Origin: Phycisphaerales bacterium UBA1845
GTDB taxonomy: Bacteria > Planctomycetota > Phycisphaerae > UBA1845
DNA length: 7,706 nt
Direction of reading: 5' to 3'
Assembly (NCBI GenBank): GCA_002338715.1
Contig: DDIR01000131.1
Span: forward strand, 7,223-14,928
Made by a program: the position numbers and the translations under genes. Within the stretch, counting starts at the first letter, position 1; each line of letters opens with the position of its first letter. The notes beneath the pieces are model-generated. The model was not told the DNA's origin, searched no databases, and saw nothing but the letters and a program-made list of their open reading frames with translations. Below, piece after piece: positions 4,510 through 7,706 of the stretch.

Positions 4510-6723
4510 GTGTCGACTCAACAGCGGACCTTTCTCGGACATCCCGTCGGGCTTTACGTTCTCTTCTTCACCGAAATGTGGGAGCGCTTCAGTTATTACG
4601 GGATGCGAGCCCTCCTGGTCCTCTACATGGTCGACTTTTTCAAGTGGACCCAAGCCGACGCATCCGGCATTTACAAGTGGTATACATCGCTCGTCTACCT
4701 GACGCCGCTGTTGGGTGGTTTCCTCGCTGACCGCTATCTCGGCAACCGGATGGCCATCATCATCGGCGCAATTCTCATGTCGATCGGTCACTTCCTGATG
4801 GCCTTTGAAGAAATCTGGATTTTCTACGCGGCGCTTGGCTTCCTGATCATGGGCAACGGTTTCTTCAAACCCAACATGTCCGTGCAGGTCGGCCGCCTCT
4901 ATCCGCAAAACGATCCGCGTCGCGACGGCGCGTACACGATCTTCTACATGGGCATCAACCTCGGCGCATTCCTTTCACCCATCATCTGCGGTGCATTGAA
5001 GGAAACGCCGGGCCTCGGATACCACTGGGGATTCGGAGCGGCTGGCGTCGGTATGGTGCTCGGCTTGCTCGTTTATATTTTCGGACTTCCCTTTATCAAG
5101 GAACTTCCCGAAGACGCGGTCTACGAACATCCCGCAGATGAAGGCGGTGCAGAAGCCGACAAGGAAGATCACGTCATGACCGAGAAGGAGGCGGAGAAAG
5201 CGCCTTCGGCTATTCCTACGCTCGCAAGCGTGTCACCCGGATTTTTCGTGGCCCTCGGTATCGCGACGATCATCCTGTCGCCGATTCTCTGGAAGTTTGG
5301 CCTGCTTGCGTTCGACAACCTGGTCGCGCTGTTGATCGCTTCCGGCTGCTCTTTCTTCGCCGCATGGATCCTCAGCAAACTAAGCATGGCCGTCCGCGAC
5401 CGCGTTCTGGCGATTTATATCCTCGCAGTATTTGTCGTGTTTTTCTGGGGTGCGTTTGAACAAGCCGGTAACGCAATGAACGTCTGGGCGGACCAGACGA
5501 CGAATCGCTACCTGACACAGGAAGCACCACTTCCCTCGCCATATCCCGACGCGTTCGTTGACGTCGCCGAGCAGGGTCTTTGGCCAACGATTACGAGCAC
5601 GCTGAAGAATCTTGTCGCAACCAACCCTGCATCGACCGCATCATTCCAATCGATCAACGCAGCCGCCATCGTTGCGTTTGCACCGATATTTGCGTGGTTG
5701 TGGGTGTTCCTCGCCAAGCGAAGGATCAATGTCTCGATCGCGGTGAAGATGTCAATCGGCGTGTTCTTCCAAGGGGTGGCGTTCGCCCTGATGATATGGG
5801 CGGCGACTTATGAAAATCAGGCCTCCACGACAGCGCTTGCAAATCTGCCGGAGGGCTTTGTCCTTCACAAGGATTTACCTGAACTTGCAGGGGTCGCCAA
5901 CATTGAGAAACCCGACATTCTCTACTTCTACGACGCGCCCGATTTCAACGAAGAGAGCGACGAAGCTGTCGCGAAGCATCACTCGGGCGAACTCGAAGAA
6001 ACCATGATCGCGCACGGTGGACGACTTCGCTGGGATGCATCGAAGCAAGCACTCGAGATGACCGGCGTGCTCAACGCCAACCACCGCGACCGCATCCTCC
6101 GCGCGACGGTTCCGCAAACACTCGTCAAGGAAATCTGGGAGCTGACAGAGAAAACGCATCAGGCTAAGAAAGATGCCGAAGCCAACGCCACCGGAGAGTT
6201 CACCGTCGAGTACACCCTCAAGGACGTGCCCGAAGGATTTGACGTCAAATACTTCGCTGGTTTCGATCCGAAGAAATTCGAATACGACGAAGCCACGAAT
6301 ACGTTCAAAGTCAGCATGACGCTCGACGACAAGGAGTACAAGCAAATCCTCGTTGCCGGTGCCGACCCCGTCTTCCGCGACGCCATGAACAAACTTTTCG
6401 TCGAGTCGTCGGCGTTCAAGGTCAGCAGTTGGTGGCTTCTGTGGTTCTACGTCCTCTGCACCCTGGGCGAACTCTGCCTGTCACCAGTCGGTCTCTCCAT
6501 GGTCAGCAAGCTGGCACCGAAGAGCTTCGCGACGATGCTGATGGGCATGTGGCTGCTCACGAGCTTCTTTGGCAACTTTACGGCTGGTCTTGCCGGCGAG
6601 CATTGGGAAGAACTGGAACCGACGACGTACTTCTTCTACGTGACTTTGGCGATGGCCGGTGCGGCATTCGTCTGCTTCGTCATCTCAAGTCGCGTCACCA
6701 AGATGATGCACGGCGTCAAATAG
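4510..6723 (+). CDS. POT/PTR2-family proton-coupled oligopeptide transporter with large soluble insert
   Basis: This encodes a 737-residue inner-membrane symporter of the major facilitator superfamily that should import di- or tripeptides with protons. The N-terminal helix carries the POT signature ExxER (E22, E25, R26) within TEMWERFSYYGMRALL. Other marks are GGFLADRYLGNR (69-80), GNGFFKPNMS (115-124), FYMGINLGAF (145-154) and GAFEQAGNAMNVWADQTTNR (314-333). Helices 1-6 span about 12-195. An acidic cytoplasmic loop (198-232) and a hydrophobic stretch (243-290) precede helices 7-9 (about 298-433). A 200-residue hydrophilic insert (about 435-637) then precedes helices 10-12 (640-728). Bacterial relatives are usually 450-500 residues, so the insert explains the length; its placement resembles the extracellular domain between helices 9 and 10 of animal PepT1. 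The GTG start is supported by GGAG seven bases upstream. No flanking peptidase gene suggests a specific substrate. Confidence 0.93.
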   Translation: MSTQQRTFLGHPVGLYVLFFTEMWERFSYYGMRALLVLYMVDFFKWTQADASGIYKWYTSLVYLTPLLGGFLADRYLGNRMAIIIGAILMSIGHFLMAFEEIWIFYAALGFLIMGNGFFKPNMSVQVGRLYPQNDPRRDGAYTIFYMGINLGAFLSPIICGALKETPGLGYHWGFGAAGVGMVLGLLVYIFGLPFIKELPEDAVYEHPADEGGAEADKEDHVMTEKEAEKAPSAIPTLASVSPGFFVALGIATIILSPILWKFGLLAFDNLVALLIASGCSFFAAWILSKLSMAVRDRVLAIYILAVFVVFFWGAFEQAGNAMNVWADQTTNRYLTQEAPLPSPYPDAFVDVAEQGLWPTITSTLKNLVATNPASTASFQSINAAAIVAFAPIFAWLWVFLAKRRINVSIAVKMSIGVFFQGVAFALMIWAATYENQASTTALANLPEGFVLHKDLPELAGVANIEKPDILYFYDAPDFNEESDEAVAKHHSGELEETMIAHGGRLRWDASKQALEMTGVLNANHRDRILRATVPQTLVKEIWELTEKTHQAKKDAEANATGEFTVEYTLKDVPEGFDVKYFAGFDPKKFEYDEATNTFKVSMTLDDKEYKQILVAGADPVFRDAMNKLFVESSAFKVSSWWLLWFYVLCTLGELCLSPVGLSMVSKLAPKSFATMLMGMWLLTSFFGNFTAGLAGEHWEELEPTTYFFYVTLAMAGAAFVCFVISSRVTKMMHGVK

Positions 6724-6724
6724 C

Positions 6725-6751
6725 CCGCCTACCGGGTCTGTGGCGGTATTT
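6725..6751 (+). terminator. Weak terminator candidate right after the transporter gene
   Basis: CCGCC (6725-6729) pairs with GGCGG (6742-6746) around a 12-base loop and is followed by TATTTTG. An alternative stem CCCG/CGGG (6724-6727 with 6733-6736) competes. It begins two bases after the stop. The long loop and short stem make this uncertain. Confidence 0.3.
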
Positions 6752-6772
6752 TGGAGAAAATAGACGGCAAAC

Positions 6773-6808
6773 GGTGGCCAATCGCCTTATTTAAGGTGGT
6801 TGGCCGCC
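6773..6808 (+). other. Strong 15-bp RNA hairpin downstream of the transporter gene
   Basis: The arms 6773-6787 and 6794-6808 pair over 15 positions around the loop TATTTA. Twelve pairs are Watson-Crick and three are wobbles (6775/6806, 6782/6799, 6784/6797). All three are G.U in plus-strand RNA and would be A.C mismatches in minus-strand RNA, so the structure belongs to a plus-strand transcript. It may be a 3' end-protecting or Rho-type termination structure of the transporter message, since no T-run follows, or a leader structure of the next gene, which starts 176 bases later. Confidence 0.5.
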
Positions 6809-6823
6809 CGCTGTTCTGTTACC

Positions 6824-6842
6824 CTGCCACGTCAACTGGCAG
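6824..6842. repeat. Small inverted repeat CTGCCA/TGGCAG
   Basis: CTGCCA (6824-6829) and TGGCAG (6837-6842) flank a 7-base spacer containing GTCAAC. This could be an operator half-site pair or a small hairpin in the leader of the next gene; nothing decides between them. Confidence 0.35.
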
Positions 6843-6923
6843 TGTCGGCGTGGTCGCTCTCTGCCCGAAGAATAGGATATTACCCGACCCGGGCCATCGG
6901 CTGCGGGATTGATATGTCGCGGC

Positions 6924-6938
6924 GCCTGCGTTGCAGGC
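6924..6938. repeat. Small hairpin GCCTGC-GTT-GCAGGC
   Basis: A perfect 6-bp stem with a 3-base loop lies 46 bases before the next start codon, a possible leader hairpin. The remaining sequence between 6809 and 6984 shows no gene and no convincing promoter. Confidence 0.35.
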
Positions 6939-6973
6939 ACGGTCGACTGGGATGTCGATCGCAGATTCCGCTT

Positions 6974-6978
6974 AGGAG
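6974..6978 (+). promoter_or_regulatory. Ribosome-binding site that selects the GTG start at 6985
   Basis: AGGAG abuts an in-frame ATG (6979-6981) with no spacing, which is unusable, while GTG at 6985-6987 in the same frame has a 6-base spacing. The GTG is therefore the preferred start. Confidence 0.6.
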
Positions 6979-6984
6979 ATGACT

Positions 6985-7706
6985 GTGGATTTACCTCGCC
7001 GCCATGCGGATGACGTGTTCCTTCCAGATGGATCATTGCGAACCGTCATTGAAGACCTCCGGCAGATGACCGATGCCCATGACCTCGCCATCGGCATCGT
7101 CTACTCGTTCGATTTCAGAACGCACATGCTGCCATACTGGTATGCGGACAAGCGGATGGCCCCCTGTTCGGTTCGCCTGCTTGGCGATCTTCTGCACGAC
7201 GCCGGCTTCCGCAACGTCCGGATTGTCATCCAGCAATGGACCCCAAACTTCAAACCGTCGCAGGCGCGGCTGAACAATCGCTCGCTCGACATGCTGCTCG
7301 TCTCGGCGATGCAGGTTCACTCCGAACCTTCGTACGATCTGATCCGCGAAGCCCACACCATGGGAGATCGACGCCCGTGGATTCTCGCCGGCGGTCCGAA
7401 GGCCATCTACGAACCGTCTGACTATTTCGAACTTGGTCCGAAGCCCGGTGTCGGCGCTGACTGCGTCTCGGTTGGTGAGGGATACGTCTTTCTCGACCTC
7501 CTCCGCAGCGTTCTTCGCGAAAGAAAAACCGGCGAAGCACCACGCATCGCATTCGATCGACTCAAGGCATCACGCAAGCTCGACGACATCCCCGGTCTGG
7601 TCTATCAGCCGACCGACTATGACCCGGAACAGCCGCGTGCCATCCACACCGGCGTGCAGCGTCTGCTCCGCGATCTTGATGAATTCCCAATGCCCGACGC
7701 GGGTTA
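6985..7706 (+). CDS. B12-binding-type radical SAM protein, 3'-truncated by window edge
   Basis: 240 residues are visible from GTG 6985-6987 and the frame is open at the window end. The layout is that of the N-terminal half of cobalamin-binding-domain radical SAM proteins. It shows Rossmann-like strand/helix alternation (LAIGIVYSFDF at 34-44, NVRIVIQQW at 77-85, SLDMLLVSAMQVHS at 100-113), then WILAGGPKAIYEPSDYF (132-148). GADCVSVGEGYVFLDLL follows (157-173), matching the family's 'GG.P.....D.VV.GEGE....L' pattern. Next come GLVYQPTDY and the linker LLRDLDEFPMPDAG, where this family has 'L.DLPFPD' just before the radical SAM barrel. The CxxxCxxC cluster motif would lie beyond the edge, so catalysis is inferred. 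No DxHxxG lower-ligand motif is visible, so cobalamin may be bound base-on or not at all. The long distance to the transporter gene argues for its own transcription. Confidence 0.8.
   Translation, partial: MDLPRRHADDVFLPDGSLRTVIEDLRQMTDAHDLAIGIVYSFDFRTHMLPYWYADKRMAPCSVRLLGDLLHDAGFRNVRIVIQQWTPNFKPSQARLNNRSLDMLLVSAMQVHSEPSYDLIREAHTMGDRRPWILAGGPKAIYEPSDYFELGPKPGVGADCVSVGEGYVFLDLLRSVLRERKTGEAPRIAFDRLKASRKLDDIPGLVYQPTDYDPEQPRAIHTGVQRLLRDLDEFPMPDAG

Noticed and set aside
5875..6345. A 156-residue minus-strand frame within the transporter insert
   Set aside because: It is antisense to a continuous, well-supported transporter frame and shows no own start signals or motifs.
6979..6984. ATG 6979 as start of the radical SAM gene
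   Set aside because: The ribosome-binding AGGAG directly touches this ATG; the GTG six bases further on has normal spacing.

Overview
The window looks like a chromosomal segment from a bacterium of the Planctomycetes type. It is moderately GC-rich and uses GTG as well as ATG starts. It pairs a long POT transporter carrying a large inter-helix domain with an ArsC-like selenoprotein, and it has short 'GTGCCAC..' palindromes of the kind I associate with planctomycete intergenic DNA. The taxonomic call is an inference from gene content and sequence style, not from a marker gene.

Layout. Positions 2-1018 (+) hold the 3' part of an alginate-export-type outer-membrane beta-barrel gene. It converges, with only 11 bases between stops, on fahA (1030-2352, -), a complete fumarylacetoacetase with all expected metal and catalytic residues. 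Upstream of fahA on the same strand is a 208-base spacer filled with small palindromes, including a REPIN-like inverted pair whose stems differ by a compensatory base-pair change. Next comes an uncharacterised, well-conserved-looking protein gene (2561-3544, -). These two minus-strand genes probably form a tyrosine/phenylalanine (homogentisate) breakdown unit, and the second may be a pathway partner of unknown activity.

On the plus strand, read away from that unit, lies the most interesting object: a 116-residue thioredoxin-fold, ArsC-like protein at 3832-4182 whose redox motif is Sec-Thr-Ser-Cys, with selenocysteine encoded by an in-frame TGA at 3871-3873. A perfect 7-bp stem with a GTT loop follows 16 bases after the TGA, as expected for a bacterial SECIS element. 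Standard gene calling would break this gene in two or report only a 76-residue fragment. A terminator-like hairpin follows it.

A 737-residue POT/PTR2 proton-coupled oligopeptide transporter (4510-6723, +) comes next. It has an approximately 200-residue soluble insert before its last three helices, within which I see a degenerate tandem repeat. After a 261-base spacer with several hairpins, including a 15-bp one whose three wobble pairs are all compatible only with plus-strand RNA, the window ends inside a gene (6985-7706, +) that resembles the N-terminal, cobalamin-binding-like part of a radical SAM protein.

No rRNA, tRNA, insertion sequence, CRISPR array or clear sign of recent gene transfer was seen. 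Functional links between the plus-strand genes are not evident; only the fahA pair suggests a shared pathway.
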